Virus record (IMG/VR): IMGVR_UViG_3300018080_000014
Coordinates: 24,647-88,646 of that record
Reading direction: 5' to 3' (one strand)
Source: a virus
Length of the DNA stretch: 64,000 nt
Shown: in pieces, positions 18,228 to 26,091 of the stretch
How positions within the stretch are numbered: position 1 is the stretch's first letter
Layout of the letters: every line of letters begins with the position of its first letter
Notes under the pieces: generated by a model
Told to the model about the DNA's origin: nothing
Database searches by the model: none
Seen by the model: only the letters and a program-made list of their open reading frames with translations
Position numbers and translations under genes: made by a program

Positions 18228-19718
18228 TCATTCCGCCTTTGTACTTGCTCGTTCCTGTCCACCATTGATTCCGCCATTCATGCTCATCTTGGTGGAATTC
18301 ATTTCCTCGAATTTTGATTGGAGTTTCTTCGCGACTGCTGGATCCAGCTCATCCATCACTGATCCCCATATGCCTTGAAGGATCTGGCGTGGTTCGTTCC
18401 AATCCTCGTAGAACATCTTATCAGCAGCGATGCCGACCGCTTCCACGAGATCTTTCACCTTCTCGATTATTGTTGGTGGAAATCTTATGGAAAATTCACT
18501 TCTCCGTGGTGTCCTCCCGTTTCTTGGCAGGAGGATGTTACGGAAGAAGGGTTCAAGCCTGTTCTTGTACTTGCCGATGAGGCCCTGTATGTACCTGACT
18601 TGTTGCTGATCGAGCGATTTGGATGTTGCCAGTTCTGTACCAGATGTAGAACGAAGTCCCATGGAACCCATGAGACCAAGCATTATTTGTTCGTCATACA
18701 GGTGGATAGCATCTATAAATATCTGTGAACTCTTTGCCGTGCTCTTGGAGAGTATTTCCACCTTGTTGTAACCGGGAGTTGCCATGGCACCAAAGTTGCG
18801 CATGTTTATCAGGGATTCGAGCAGCATGTCACGTTCACGCTTGAACTCCTCGTCATCTTCTGGCATGTACGAGTTGGGGTCGCCCGTGTACCCGACCTTT
18901 ATTGGTGACCACTCGCGCTCCGCGAAATTTCTCATGTACCACCGCACCCACCGCTTGTCGGCCATGATGTCGAGCAATGCTGATACCGGGGGCCGCCGGA
19001 AGAACTCGAATTCCATCATGGTGTCAGGTTTATTTGGAACGACGATGTATTCCATCTGTGTCTCGCCAGCATATAGCTGGAGAACGCTGCTGTTGATGTC
19101 GGTGATTGATTTTATCATCGGAGCACGTGATTTCACCCAGTTAAAGAATCCAGATGACGTGTAAAACGTCTTGTTGAGCTTCCTTGCTGCTTGGACATAA
19201 CATTCATATCCAGCTACTGGATCCTTTACTTTTGCTACGGTAAGTGGATCCAATCTTGCTAAGTCGATGCCATACTCGTTATCATCGCTGTAGAGTATTC
19301 TCCATACGCTCTTGTTGTGTACATGGTTATCAACGAGGGTGTCAGATGCGAGATCGTATATGTCTTGGTTGCTCTCGTTTATGCGCTCGCACCACCCTTC
19401 CACGATTTCCTTGTCCTCGGGATTGTCGCTGTTCACCTTTATCCCGGTTGAAAATATCGTATATGCCAGTATATACGTCCACGATATTGCTATGGGTGAC
19501 CTCCAGAAGCAAATCTCCCTGTTCGTGGCGGTATCGGGTATATCATTAATGTACAGCTTGCGGAGCGTGTCGTTTATTGGTGACATCTTCAGTATTAAAT
19601 CCAAGTATGTCACCAAAGATGGCGCTCCTGCCAGTACTGTTGGTTTTCTGTATATCTTCGTGTTTAAGGAGAGACTCCTTCCAGGATTACTTCCACGCAT
19701 CACTATCATGTTGTTCAC
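18228..19718 (-). CDS. portal protein
   Basis: 496 aa, directly after the large terminase with a GTGA overlap, the invariant portal position. Contains a portal-like N-terminal wing, 'DNHVHNKSVWRILYS', 'IDLARLDPLTVAKVKDP' (compare the l.pl.Dp..V portal strand), 'RRPPVSALLDIMADKRWVRW' and a long stem/crown region with 'SLDQQQVRYIQGLIGKYKNR'. It forms the dodecameric DNA-entry ring. Start codon GTG; an in-frame ATG nine bases later is an alternative. Confidence 0.82.
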   Translation of the reverse strand: MNNMIVMRGSNPGRSLSLNTKIYRKPTVLAGAPSLVTYLDLILKMSPINDTLRKLYINDIPDTATNREICFWRSPIAISWTYILAYTIFSTGIKVNSDNPEDKEIVEGWCERINESNQDIYDLASDTLVDNHVHNKSVWRILYSDDNEYGIDLARLDPLTVAKVKDPVAGYECYVQAARKLNKTFYTSSGFFNWVKSRAPMIKSITDINSSVLQLYAGETQMEYIVVPNKPDTMMEFEFFRRPPVSALLDIMADKRWVRWYMRNFAEREWSPIKVGYTGDPNSYMPEDDEEFKRERDMLLESLINMRNFGAMATPGYNKVEILSKSTAKSSQIFIDAIHLYDEQIMLGLMGSMGLRSTSGTELATSKSLDQQQVRYIQGLIGKYKNRLEPFFRNILLPRNGRTPRRSEFSIRFPPTIIEKVKDLVEAVGIAADKMFYEDWNEPRQILQGIWGSVMDELDPAVAKKLQSKFEEMNSTKMSMNGGINGGQERASTKAE

Positions 19719-21544
19719 GCAAGTCTTGTTGCCAGAGATACAAATGGCTTCTTTCTACACGCCCAGTACGCCAGCGCATGGGCGATTACCCTGTCATCGT
19801 GTGCCGATTGGGTCCCGTACTTTGGTTTCTTGCTTTCCGTTATGTCGTAACCGAACTTGAGCATTTCATCCCAAAAGTCCCTTACCTCTGGAAGATCATA
19901 CTGTGGTATGGCGATGTCGCCTCTTTTGGTATATCCTTCCACGAGATTGTCCACGAGATCAATCTTGGATTGCGTGTCGAAGATGAATCCCTTGTGTCTC
20001 TTCTTGGAATACAACCCGGTGCTCTTGTCCGGCTTGTTATCGAATATTTTCGTTCGCAGGCGCTCCCCGGGTGGCATCCTTACCTCGATCTCGTCTATCC
20101 TGCCGTTCGGTTTCGCTACCTGTATTACTATGCGACCAAGCCTTTTAAGTATTTGCAGATCATTCCACATATCATCCATGACAGGATCTCCTACTCCCGT
20201 GGCATCAGGGACAATCCATACTGGATTAAACAATGCGACTACTTGTAAAAACTTTGGTCGTATGTCAACGTAATCGAGATTGCTATATTGTCCACCAATG
20301 GTGAACATGTAATCCCACAACGCTTTTTCTTGTTTCCAGTCATAATGCATCACGTTAAGGGCGCTAGCATCATGCGTCTTGCCAAAATCCATGCCTATGA
20401 CGTAGTTCTTGATATTCTTTCTCGGGCTTGGCACGTTGTTGAGACCCATCATCACCGCGCGCTCCAGTAGTTCCATGCTGAACACGGCGGAACCTTCCTT
20501 GATGATTTCGCCAAGAATCTCCTGCCTTGCTTTTGGAGTATTGCCGGCAAGCCACAACTCGTACTCGATTTCTTCACGCGTCTTCCACGAGCAGGTCCAC
20601 GGATCGACTGGAACTACAGTGATAGCCCCGACACCATACATCCACCTGTTCCCGCCGCAGACGGGACAGTTTGGTAACTTCATTGGTAGAGCATGTGTGC
20701 CAAACTTGGTGATGAACTGGCGCATGAGTTGTGATTCCTGCTTGAATGTTGCTTGGCATACTTTGCCGTTCACGACGTTTGCGCATACTATCGGGCGAGT
20801 TTCCATGCCCATGGTATAGTGCCTGATGAATTCCCCACGATAACCAGCAGGGGTAGAAAGTAGAATCCAGCGTTTTCCGACACGCCTGAATGTTTTCAGC
20901 ACGACATCAGTCATGATCTCCTCATCTATCCACGCGGCTTCGTCCACCAGCCCGAGGTGCAGTGAACGGCCACGGACGCCTCTCGACGCAGGGTAAGCAG
21001 TGGCGGTGACCCGGCCGCCAGATTTTATTATTTTTGTAACATTGCTGGACTCTACCATGTAGCCAAATGGTGAGTTTTCGACAAAGATTTTTATCTTGTC
21101 CATTATTTCCTTGGCACCATCCTCGTTGATGGAGAACGTGCCAATGCGGTATCGCTTGTTCATGAAGATGAACGCGCATGCTGCTGCTATTGCCACGGCA
21201 GTGGTCTTGCCAAACTGGCGAGGCCATATCATCACGATCTCTTTCGGGCGGTCACCTTCTGGTATTACCCACGGGTACTGGTAAATATTGTACCCGAATT
21301 GTATGGAACGGATTGCCGCTTTCTGTGATTCTTCAAGGACGAGGGGCATGTCCTCGTCTTCCGGGTTTGGCAGCCAGTATTCTGCAAAAGATGCCCAGTC
21401 GAACAACGATTGTTGGAACTTTATGAATTCTGTTTCATCCTTTTCCGGGTCTATGCCCATCGTCTCGAATTGTTCCCATAAGAACTTGGTGTCACATCCA
21501 GATGATATGTCTCCTCCACCCATTCCAGCAGGCACTGCGCTCAT
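19715..21544 (-). CDS. terL: terminase large subunit with an inserted zinc finger
   Basis: 609 aa packaging motor. ATPase: Walker A 'WPRQFGKTTAV' (about residues 107-117), Walker B 'LGLVDEAAW', coupling motif 'LLSTPAG'. Nuclease: 'IGMDFGKTHDASAL', 'IVPDATGVGDPVMDD' and 'SAHDDRVIAHALAYW' carry the acidic metal ligands of the RNase-H fold. Between the two domains an insertion holds four Cys (CANVVNGKVC ... CPVCGG), a probable zinc finger not general in terminases. Upstream is the probable small subunit, downstream the portal. Confidence 0.92.
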   Translation of the reverse strand: MSAVPAGMGGGDISSGCDTKFLWEQFETMGIDPEKDETEFIKFQQSLFDWASFAEYWLPNPEDEDMPLVLEESQKAAIRSIQFGYNIYQYPWVIPEGDRPKEIVMIWPRQFGKTTAVAIAAACAFIFMNKRYRIGTFSINEDGAKEIMDKIKIFVENSPFGYMVESSNVTKIIKSGGRVTATAYPASRGVRGRSLHLGLVDEAAWIDEEIMTDVVLKTFRRVGKRWILLSTPAGYRGEFIRHYTMGMETRPIVCANVVNGKVCQATFKQESQLMRQFITKFGTHALPMKLPNCPVCGGNRWMYGVGAITVVPVDPWTCSWKTREEIEYELWLAGNTPKARQEILGEIIKEGSAVFSMELLERAVMMGLNNVPSPRKNIKNYVIGMDFGKTHDASALNVMHYDWKQEKALWDYMFTIGGQYSNLDYVDIRPKFLQVVALFNPVWIVPDATGVGDPVMDDMWNDLQILKRLGRIVIQVAKPNGRIDEIEVRMPPGERLRTKIFDNKPDKSTGLYSKKRHKGFIFDTQSKIDLVDNLVEGYTKRGDIAIPQYDLPEVRDFWDEMLKFGYDITESKKPKYGTQSAHDDRVIAHALAYWACRKKPFVSLATRLA

Positions 21545-22092
21545 TCAACCACCTCTACTTCCTCGAGCGCAAGCCGCTTTGCCTGCATCTCCTTGAGGAA
21601 CTGTATCTTGAAATCCTCCGACACGTCCTGCCTGCTTTCCATGATCATTTGCACGACCTGCAATTTCGTGATGTGTACCTTGTCCTGCTCGGGTTCCGTC
21701 ATCTTGTGGAGGTCATTCAGCTGTTCTGACATCTGCTTGAGGTAGCCCAAGAGTTGTGGGTGGGGTTTTCCAGGCGCGCCGTGATCGTACAACTCCACTG
21801 CGACACTCTTGGTCACCATGTACAGGAGATTTTTTTCACGTATGGTGTCTATCGGTGCATGGAATGCGATGTCGAGGTCAACAGGCACGAAATTGACCAT
21901 TTTTGACGATTTTTCGTCATTTTCGGACAATTCCGCGCTGGTTGCCTCTTCCATTGCTTCTTCCCCGGAAATTTCGAGTATTTTCGACTCTTCCGCGTGT
22001 AACTGGTCGAGAATCCTTTCGGTTTCCTTTGGATGGAGTTCGACTTCATCCAAGTGTGGTATCTTGACCTTTACCCTATGCTTTGTATACAC
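21541..22092 (-). CDS. terS: probable terminase small subunit
   Basis: 183 aa overlapping the start of the large terminase by ATGA. Predominantly helical and acidic (ERILDQLHAEESKILEISGE), with a C-terminal helical region (LQVVQMIMESRQDVSEDFKI). No clear helix-turn-helix is visible, so the call is by position and size. The GTG start is preceded by GGTG. Confidence 0.55.
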   Translation of the reverse strand: MYTKHRVKVKIPHLDEVELHPKETERILDQLHAEESKILEISGEEAMEEATSAELSENDEKSSKMVNFVPVDLDIAFHAPIDTIREKNLLYMVTKSVAVELYDHGAPGKPHPQLLGYLKQMSEQLNDLHKMTEPEQDKVHITKLQVVQMIMESRQDVSEDFKIQFLKEMQAKRLALEEVEVVE

Positions 22093-22097
22093 CGTGT

Positions 22098-23069
22098 CTA
22101 CACCATGGTAATGTTTGCCGTGTCATCGTATACCCATTCGTAAATATCCGATCGTATGCGGAACTTCGTCTGCCCTGCCTGAGAAGGGAGATTGCCACTA
22201 TAAGAGCCCGTGTTTGGAACTGATGTGTGGTGGGGAATCCACTCTCCTTCTCTCAGGTACAGGATGCTGACGGTGGAATTGTCGAGCCAGCTTGCAGCTA
22301 TGGAGTTGATGTGGAGATTTTGGACACCACCACCCGATGCGAGGAAGGAGATGTACTTGAGGTTGACTGCCGATTGTGTATATATGCCGGAATACACTTG
22401 CTCGTCGTTGATCTTGATGGTGACGTTTCCTGCTGGTTCGTCAAAGATGACCTTGTACGTGACGCCGTGTGGCATGCCACCAACATCTTTTTGCCAGACG
22501 GGGTTAGACCCGGCTCCGAAGACACTGTACCGGATGTAATTGCCCGAGAAGGAGAACCACCCGTAGTGGGCAATGCCTGGTGTTGGTAGCACGTAATCGG
22601 TGAATATGACGGTGAACAGGCCCGTGTGGTCCGATTGGAAATCGATGTCCATCGTGACAGTGGAGTCTTCCTCGAAATCCGATTGTGATGGAAATGCGAA
22701 TACTTTTTCCACGTCCAGGGCACTGTATCGCGCGAACCACCCGTAGCCGTTGTAGAAGACCGCACCTGCGGTGGTATTGTCGGATTGATCGTTTGGTCCT
22801 GCTGCCCAACTTGGCGAGTTCTCCAGCGGGGTGTTGTTATCGTATCCTTCAAAGTCTTCCGTGACGCCCGATCCTATTCCAACCGATTGCCATGCCCAAG
22901 AGAAGGGTATACCAGTAGAGTACTGCTTGGGCTCGTTGGTAGGTGGGTTGGTGAATTCGACCCAGCGCACGGTTTGTTCGGGGATACCATTTTCACGATC
23001 CACGGCGAACTTGCGAAGGAAAGCTGCTGAATGTTTGAATGGTTGCGCGAATATTTTCGGAATGGTCAC
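22098..23069 (-). CDS. virion protein with a ConA/LamG-like domain
   Basis: 323 aa. Residues about 68-265 form a jelly-roll-like unit: 'TEDFEGYDNNTPLENSPSW', 'GWFARYSALDVEKVFAF', 'STVTMDIDFQSDHTGLFTV', 'GVTYKVIFDEPAGNVTIKIN', 'VNLKYISFLASGG'. This is the strand order and aromatic pattern of ConA/LamG lectins. Short beta-rich flanks (SILYLREGEWIPHHTSVP) may attach it to the virion. Second gene of the late operon; GTGA overlap. Probably a head-decorating or adsorption protein. Confidence 0.6.
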   Translation of the reverse strand: MTIPKIFAQPFKHSAAFLRKFAVDRENGIPEQTVRWVEFTNPPTNEPKQYSTGIPFSWAWQSVGIGSGVTEDFEGYDNNTPLENSPSWAAGPNDQSDNTTAGAVFYNGYGWFARYSALDVEKVFAFPSQSDFEEDSTVTMDIDFQSDHTGLFTVIFTDYVLPTPGIAHYGWFSFSGNYIRYSVFGAGSNPVWQKDVGGMPHGVTYKVIFDEPAGNVTIKINDEQVYSGIYTQSAVNLKYISFLASGGGVQNLHINSIAASWLDNSTVSILYLREGEWIPHHTSVPNTGSYSGNLPSQAGQTKFRIRSDIYEWVYDDTANITMV

Positions 23070-23407
23070 TCACCAACGTAGCATTCGACTTCGACACTTG
23101 CCGGATCGGTATCGGCAGTGTGGACACCAACCAGCGAGTCAACCTTGCAGCGCGCTCCCCATGGCAGTTGCGACGTTATTGTTCTGCCGAGCGATGGGTT
23201 GTTTGGCATGTTGTTCAGGGACACGCGAATCGAGGAATCCGTTACCACCTCCACTTCCACAGTCACGATCTGCTTGTCGCCAAAATACGCGGAGGCTTCC
23301 GCGAGGAGATCAACGGGCGTCGAGGATACCGAGTAGCGGGCGAAATGATATGATTTGCCGTCAAGGGGGATTGAGGCGTTCTTGACGGGATGGACGAGAT
23401 TTGCCAT
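23066..23407 (-). CDS. first gene of the late operon, unassigned beta-rich protein
   Basis: 113 aa starting MANLVHPVKNASIPLDG. The ATG lies about 26 bases downstream of a TATA box (on the minus strand CGAAAAGTTTAAATAG), so the mRNA should be leaderless. Beta-rich (TVEVEVVTDSSIRVSLNN) and compatible with a small virion protein. I recognise no family. Confidence 0.6.
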   Translation of the reverse strand: MANLVHPVKNASIPLDGKSYHFARYSVSSTPVDLLAEASAYFGDKQIVTVEVEVVTDSSIRVSLNNMPNNPSLGRTITSQLPWGARCKVDSLVGVHTADTDPASVEVECYVGE

Positions 23408-23429
23408 GGGTGGATACACGCCGGCCGCC

Positions 23430-23444
23430 TATTTAAACTTTTCG
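23430..23444 (-). promoter_or_regulatory. late-operon archaeal promoter (BRE + TATA)
   Basis: On the minus strand the sequence reads CGAAAAGTTTAAATAG. The distance from the TATA centre to the ATG at 23407 (about 26 bases) equals the archaeal TATA-to-start-site spacing, implying a leaderless transcript. No other promoter of this strength was seen leftward across the coupled genes down to the left edge. Confidence 0.75.
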
Positions 23445-23547
23445 ACACTTATCCACGGCACGCGCGGGTTGGGGGGGGACTAACATGCCCTGGCGTCAAA
23501 AAGTAATTCTTTTGTCTAAATTTCGCGGAAAAAGAAAAAGAGTGAGT

Positions 23548-23847
23548 TTAGTGAAAGATCGGGAGACGCTTGTTAACACAAGTCTCAAGATCACAAAAAG
23601 AATCGTTAGAATTGTCGTCAGTGAGGAGTATGTAGTAGTACGAGTAGATCTCATCAAATCTGAAGCTCTGACAGTGATTCTTGTAGAGATCTAGGATAGA
23701 TTCGACAGAAGCTGTAGCTCCTCGGGCGTTGTTAATACGTTCGTTATCAACGCGGATTACAATGACGTCGTACTCGCTATCGTAGTGCGTTTTCACGACT
23801 TGACTATGAAAGTGCAAATTGTAGAAGTTTTTGTGTTCGGGATGCAT
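23548..23847 (-). CDS. unassigned small protein of the unusual-composition island
   Basis: 99 aa beginning MHPEHKNFYNLHFHSQ. The ATG has an AAGGTGA site five bases upstream; a GTG nine bases earlier is unlikely. Alpha/beta with Tyr-rich end (DEIYSYYYILLTDDN). A U-rich tract follows the stop. Codon choice and composition resemble the neighbouring 344-aa gene, not the structural operon. Function unknown. Confidence 0.55.
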   Translation of the reverse strand: MHPEHKNFYNLHFHSQVVKTHYDSEYDVIVIRVDNERINNARGATASVESILDLYKNHCQSFRFDEIYSYYYILLTDDNSNDSFCDLETCVNKRLPIFH

Positions 23848-23863
23848 ATTTTTCACCTTTTTT

Positions 23864-23896
23864 GAAAAAAAATAAAAAATGTGAGCGAAAGCTCAC
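23864..23896 (-). terminator. intrinsic-type terminator hairpin
   Basis: Minus-strand RNA GUGAGC-UUUC-GCUCAC (six perfect pairs) beginning at the stop codon of the 344-aa gene, followed by an uninterrupted U-rich tract. Unlike the bare T-tracts elsewhere in the window it has a bacterial-style stem. The Shine-Dalgarno of the next gene follows at once, so it could also regulate read-through. Confidence 0.6.
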
Positions 23897-24927
23897 TGAT
23901 ACTCAGCTAGCTGAGCGAGGTACTTCTCGTGATACTCAGCTTTGTGAGAAATAATGTCCTTGACGAGGTTCTCGTAGTACGAGAAGCCTCCGCGCTTCAG
24001 AGCCTTTTGATCAAGCTTCTTGATTTTCTCCTCGATCTTCTTTGAACCTAGCTCGCTCAAAATAGCGACACGAGCGGGTTTCTGAGCCTCGTCGAAGAGA
24101 AATCGTGTCGATTTCATAACGTTCAATAACGCGGCGATCCCGTTCATTTTTTTCTCTTTGAGGTAGAAATCTGCAAAGAGATAGAAGAGCTCGTTAAAAT
24201 CATCACCTCCCGCTAGGAACGGGTTGATCGAGGCTAACCCGTCGCTTGAAGCGAGCTTCTTTTTCTGTTCCTCTAATTTCGCTATGTTATCTTTGATTTT
24301 CTCGCTCGGCTTTTTCTCCGCGAGCTTCTCCTGCATCTTCTTGAGAAGATCTGTATCTTTTTTCTCAGCTACCTCAATTGTGAGCTGCATTAGCTCACTG
24401 AGGTGTTTCTCATCTAATTTCTCAGCTTTCTTTAAAGAATCTTGAAGCTTCTTGATTTTCTCGTCGATCTTGTCGATCTTCTTCGCGGTTTCCTCGTCAT
24501 GTGCAACTAGGACGAGCTTCACAGCTCTAAAGAGGAGCCTTTCGTAGTCAGTCACTATTGTGACGTACCCCTTCTTTAAAGCGGGTTCTACGTGAGCTAG
24601 CGCTAGTATTTCAAGCGTTGAAGCTACAGAATCCGCGATTTCTTTCTTGTCCTCGCTCGTGAAAAGCTTGACAAGATTCTCGTTGAACACGTTGATGTTC
24701 GATATGTCAACGTGATTCTTCTTTGAATCAAGAGCGCTCTTGAAGTCCTCAGAGCTGATCTTGTATAGATCTTCAACGTGATTGAAGATCTTTTTCGTCT
24801 TTTTGTTTTTTTTCGACATTTCAGTTGTAACCTCTTGTTTTTGTGAGGTATGAGCGAGATCTCTTGTTTCCTCTAAGTACAGACGTTCCCGAATGACTCC
24901 GAGGCGATTTCTAGCGTTCCCGCTCAT
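23893..24927 (-). CDS. coiled-coil protein of unknown function
   Basis: 344 aa, very rich in Lys, Glu and Leu, with a long coiled coil at about residues 145-225 (KKIDKIDEKIKKLQDSLKKA). No enzymatic motif. A promoter TATA (TTTATAAG on the minus strand) lies 26 bases before this ATG, supporting a leaderless start; MSKKNKKTKK at residue 36 is an alternative. Gly and Trp are scarce and GATC/AGATCT words abundant, unlike the flanking viral genes, suggesting recent acquisition. Confidence 0.6.
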   Translation of the reverse strand: MSGNARNRLGVIRERLYLEETRDLAHTSQKQEVTTEMSKKNKKTKKIFNHVEDLYKISSEDFKSALDSKKNHVDISNINVFNENLVKLFTSEDKKEIADSVASTLEILALAHVEPALKKGYVTIVTDYERLLFRAVKLVLVAHDEETAKKIDKIDEKIKKLQDSLKKAEKLDEKHLSELMQLTIEVAEKKDTDLLKKMQEKLAEKKPSEKIKDNIAKLEEQKKKLASSDGLASINPFLAGGDDFNELFYLFADFYLKEKKMNGIAALLNVMKSTRFLFDEAQKPARVAILSELGSKKIEEKIKKLDQKALKRGGFSYYENLVKDIISHKAEYHEKYLAQLAEYQ

Positions 24928-24948
24928 ACGTACAAGTAGTAGAGACGA

Positions 24949-24957
24949 CTTATAAAC
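24949..24957 (-). promoter_or_regulatory. promoter of the two-gene island
   Basis: Minus-strand GGTTTATAAG; centre 26 bases from the ATG of the 344-aa gene. The expected BRE position reads CCAAGG, different from the CGTAAAG element of the viral promoters, consistent with separate origin or control. Confidence 0.55.
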
Positions 24958-25033
24958 CTTGGCTAGCGTTTCCGCGGTTCTAGCGAACGTACACGAGTGT
25001 TTTAGACATAGGCGTACAAGAGATTAAAGAGGA

Positions 25034-25067
25034 GCCTCTAAAACGTGCACCAGATGCATTTAGAGGC
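25034..25067. repeat. perfect 9-bp inverted repeat, 16-bp spacer
   Basis: GCCTCTAAA and TTTAGAGGC flank ACGTGCACCAGATGCA, which itself has TGCA at both ends. It lies at the edge of the non-coding divergence region and could be a protein-binding site or a hairpin. Confidence 0.7.
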
Positions 25068-25075
25068 GCCCTGGC

Positions 25076-25150
25076 GAGGAGAATGAAGCCAGCTATGAGA
25101 TCTTCAAATACGAGATCTCAGAGGAGAATGACGCCCGTGATGAGATCTTC
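25076..25150. repeat. 45-bp tandem repeat, two copies
   Basis: Two 30-base units starting GAGGAGAATGA and ending ATGAGATCTTC recur with a 45-base period and differ at five positions. GAGATCTCA/GAGGTCTCA follows each, and a third partial GAATGACTGATCTC comes after. Palindromic AGATCT cores make these candidate protein-binding repeats. Confidence 0.65.
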
Positions 25151-25197
25151 GTTCTAGCTCGCCCGTTTAACGAGGTCTCAGAATGACTGATCTCGGA

Positions 25198-25354
25198 CTT
25201 ATTTTTCATAAGCTGGTGACTTATGAGATATAAGCCTATATTTCATAAGTGGATCGCTTATGTCAAATAAGCTTATACTGGATAAGTAAAAATCGATTCC
25301 GGCTTTTGAGATATAAGCTTATATCGGATAAGCGATCAGCTTATACTGGATAAG
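25198..25354. repeat. array of eight CTTAT-N5-ATAAG interrupted palindromes (iterons)
   Basis: Fifteen-base units start at 25198, 25220, 25235, 25257, 25272, 25303, 25318 and 25340; six are perfect and two have one mismatch (CCTAT, CTTTT). Start-to-start spacings are 22, 15, 22, 15, 31, 15 and 22 bases: abutting pairs separated by 7-base gaps, with one 16-base gap. Spacers vary (TTTTC, GAGAT, ACTGG and so on) while arms are fixed, the signature of a dimeric DNA-binding protein. Confidence 0.85.
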
Positions 25355-25367
25355 CGTAACATATCGA

Positions 25368-25951
25368 CCGGTATCGATATGAAAATCCATGCCGGAGCGC
25401 CATGGCCGGAATGTTGAGCGCCAGCATATCCTATGCCGGATCGCTTGGATCCATTCCTGTATCCAGTGCCCACGCCGGAGAGTGGGATATGCACATGCCG
25501 GAACCCACGTGCCGGTATCATTTTCCAGCATCCTCCTTCCCGTGCCGGCCCATGGCATCTCCCGTGCCAATGCACGATCCGGCAGGGTGTTACTACACCG
25601 GCATACCCCACCACCATATCCCACGCACGCCAATTCTTTTGCCGGCCAGTCAATGTGTGCGCGCCGGATCGAAAAAAATGAGTTTGGACATAAACAGCCG
25701 GCTGGCTTTCAGGAGTTTCATGCCAAACAGGCTACTCCGTTAAAACCATTGGCGGCCCCGGCCATGGCTTTAATAAAACAACACATCCAGCAAGCGCTCC
25801 AGTAAACAGCCTAAACAGCGCCAGAAACAAATGAAACGCATGTTCGGACGCTTGCTCCGGGGTCCCCACCTAACAACTTAGGTAAACAGCCGGCACGAAA
25901 CTTAGGGGATTTCCGAAGCCGTTTCCCGGGATCTCGGTATAACCCTGCCGG
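25368..25951. repeat. CCGG-rich cluster
   Basis: I count 18 CCGG tetranucleotides in about 600 bases, mostly as TGCCGGA or GCCGGC, against about two expected by chance. TAAACAGCC also recurs four times (25691-25890). Spacing is irregular. The enrichment keeps all frames open by excluding stop codons, which explains the spurious overlapping open frames here. Confidence 0.6.
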
Positions 25952-25959
25952 GTGGGGAC
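25862..25959 (+). ncRNA. candidate structured element (multi-branched fold)
   Basis: GTCCCCACC pairs with GGTGGGGAC 98 bases apart. Inside are CCTAA-CAAC-TTAGG, CGGC/GCCG and CCCGG/CCGGG helices, giving a closed junction with three arms. It is not a tRNA: the T-arm position and loop do not fit. It could be an RNA, a cruciform, or coincidence of a palindrome-rich region; the first arm is also a copy of the CCTAA-N4-TTAGG element. Confidence 0.35.
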
Positions 25960-26058
25960 GCGGATCTGGCCCAGCTACTAGGATCATGTTCGGAGGTCAG
26001 CACGAAATGCCATTAATAAATAATTAAATAAAGGATATTTTAAACCTTCTCCGAAGTA

Positions 26059-26073
26059 GTTATACTGGATAAG
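26059..26073. repeat. isolated ninth copy of the iteron (GTTATACTGGATAAG)
   Basis: Same core as array copies 5 and 8 (TTAT-ACTGG-ATAAG), placed 27 bases before the BRE/TATA of the first rightward operon. That position suggests the iteron-binding protein may also control this promoter. Confidence 0.6.
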
Positions 26074-26091
26074 TCAGATCACATGCACCAG

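Noticed and set aside
23485-23694. 69-codon plus-strand frame.
   Set aside because: Lies opposite the SD-led 99-aa gene and has no promoter or ribosome site; basic low-complexity product.
25389-25805. Three overlapping plus-strand open frames and two minus-strand ones (up to 138 codons).
   Set aside because: All frames are open at once because CCGG-rich sequence lacks stops; no ribosome sites and no protein-like composition. Treated as non-coding.
25862-25959. A tRNA in the divergence region.
   Set aside because: The seven-pair acceptor-like helix is there, but the 17 bases before its 3' strand do not form a T-arm and the D-loop is only four bases.
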